Shown piece by piece: positions 6,056 to 6,224 of a DNA stretch of 6,224 nucleotides; positions within the stretch are counted from its first letter, which is position 1, and each line of letters opens with the position of its first letter. Below the pieces are notes generated by a model. That model had not been told where the DNA came from. It saw only the letters and a program-made list of their open reading frames with translations, and did not search any database. The DNA is taken from NCBI GenBank assembly GCA_022360335.1, contig JAKSCZ010000072.1:1-6224 (forward strand), given 5' to 3'. The translations under genes and the position numbers were made by a program. Origin of the DNA: Pseudomonadota bacterium. Its GTDB lineage: Bacteria > Pseudomonadota > Gammaproteobacteria > Steroidobacterales > Woeseiaceae.

Positions 6056-6224
6056 CGGGGCGGTAGCGCAGGTCCAGCTCCCGTGCGGCTTTCACGTCGT
6101 CGAGGCGCCGCACCGGCATGGTGTAGGGCGCCTCCTTGTACTCGACACCCTCGTCTTTCGCTGCCGTCGCGATCGCGATCATTGCCGCGACGAAGTTGTC
6201 CAGCGTCTCCTTGCTCTCGGTCTC
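6051..6224 (-). CDS. gcvPB: Glycine dehydrogenase (decarboxylating) subunit 2, C-terminal part (cut by window edge)
   Basis: The P-protein of the glycine cleavage system decarboxylates glycine with PLP and passes the aminomethyl group to the lipoyl arm of the H-protein in the cytoplasm. Only the last 57 codons and the TGA (6051-6053) are in the window. They begin ETESKETLDNFVAAMIAIA and later contain KEAPYTMPVRRLD and a final LRYRPE. This matches the C-terminus of the subunit-2 half of split P-proteins (gcvPA/gcvPB). Single-chain GcvP, as in E. coli, ends differently. The PLP-binding lysine lies outside the window. The next gene on the same strand is the exported protease, beyond 253 bases holding the palindromic repeat. 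The pair are not obviously functionally linked, although read-through is possible. Confidence 0.9.
   Translation of the reverse strand, partial: ETESKETLDNFVAAMIAIATAAKDEGVEYKEAPYTMPVRRLDDVKAARELDLRYRPE

Overview
The window is GC-rich, gene-dense bacterial chromosome. It most resembles a Gram-negative proteobacterium, and a gammaproteobacterium is the best guess. The reasons are an lgt gene running directly into thyA, a secreted multi-PDZ HtrA-type protease with a Sec signal peptide, and a glycine cleavage P-protein of the split type (gcvPB). No taxonomic marker is present, so this placement is an inference.

Layout from left to right. (1) Positions 1-122, minus strand: the first 40 codons of thyA (thymidylate synthase), cut by the window edge. 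(2) 124-912, minus: complete lgt (prolipoprotein diacylglyceryl transferase). Its stop codon lies one base from the thyA start, so the two are almost certainly co-transcribed and probably translationally coupled. (3) 913-958: a 46-base divergent intergenic region that must hold both promoters. (4) 959-2989, plus: a complete DUF255 / YyaL / SPATA20-type protein with a thioredoxin-like N-terminus (CHWC) and an alpha/alpha-barrel C-terminus. (5) 2996-5797, minus: a complete 933-residue exported protease. It is convergent with the previous gene, with a 6-base gap. It has two HtrA-like protease units, the first with an intact triad and the second degenerate, and several PDZ modules. The first unit closely resembles the eukaryotic nuclear protease Nma111 and plant DEG7. 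(6) 5798-6050: a 253-base intergenic region dominated by a perfect 45-bp inverted repeat around a 36-bp spacer (5818-5943), ending 20 bp upstream of the protease start codon. A cluster of short TGACTGTC-type repeats lies beside it. (7) 6051-6224, minus: the last 57 codons of gcvPB.

The genes serve separate jobs: lipoprotein maturation, dTMP synthesis, an unassigned thioredoxin-fold protein, periplasmic protein quality control and glycine catabolism. Most of this is ordinary housekeeping chromosome. The two parts most worth attention are the Nma111/Deg7-like double-unit protease with an apparent signal peptide, and the palindromic non-autonomous element in its 5' region. That element could shape or even supply the protease's promoter and leader. 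No tRNA, rRNA, CRISPR array or transposase gene is visible.
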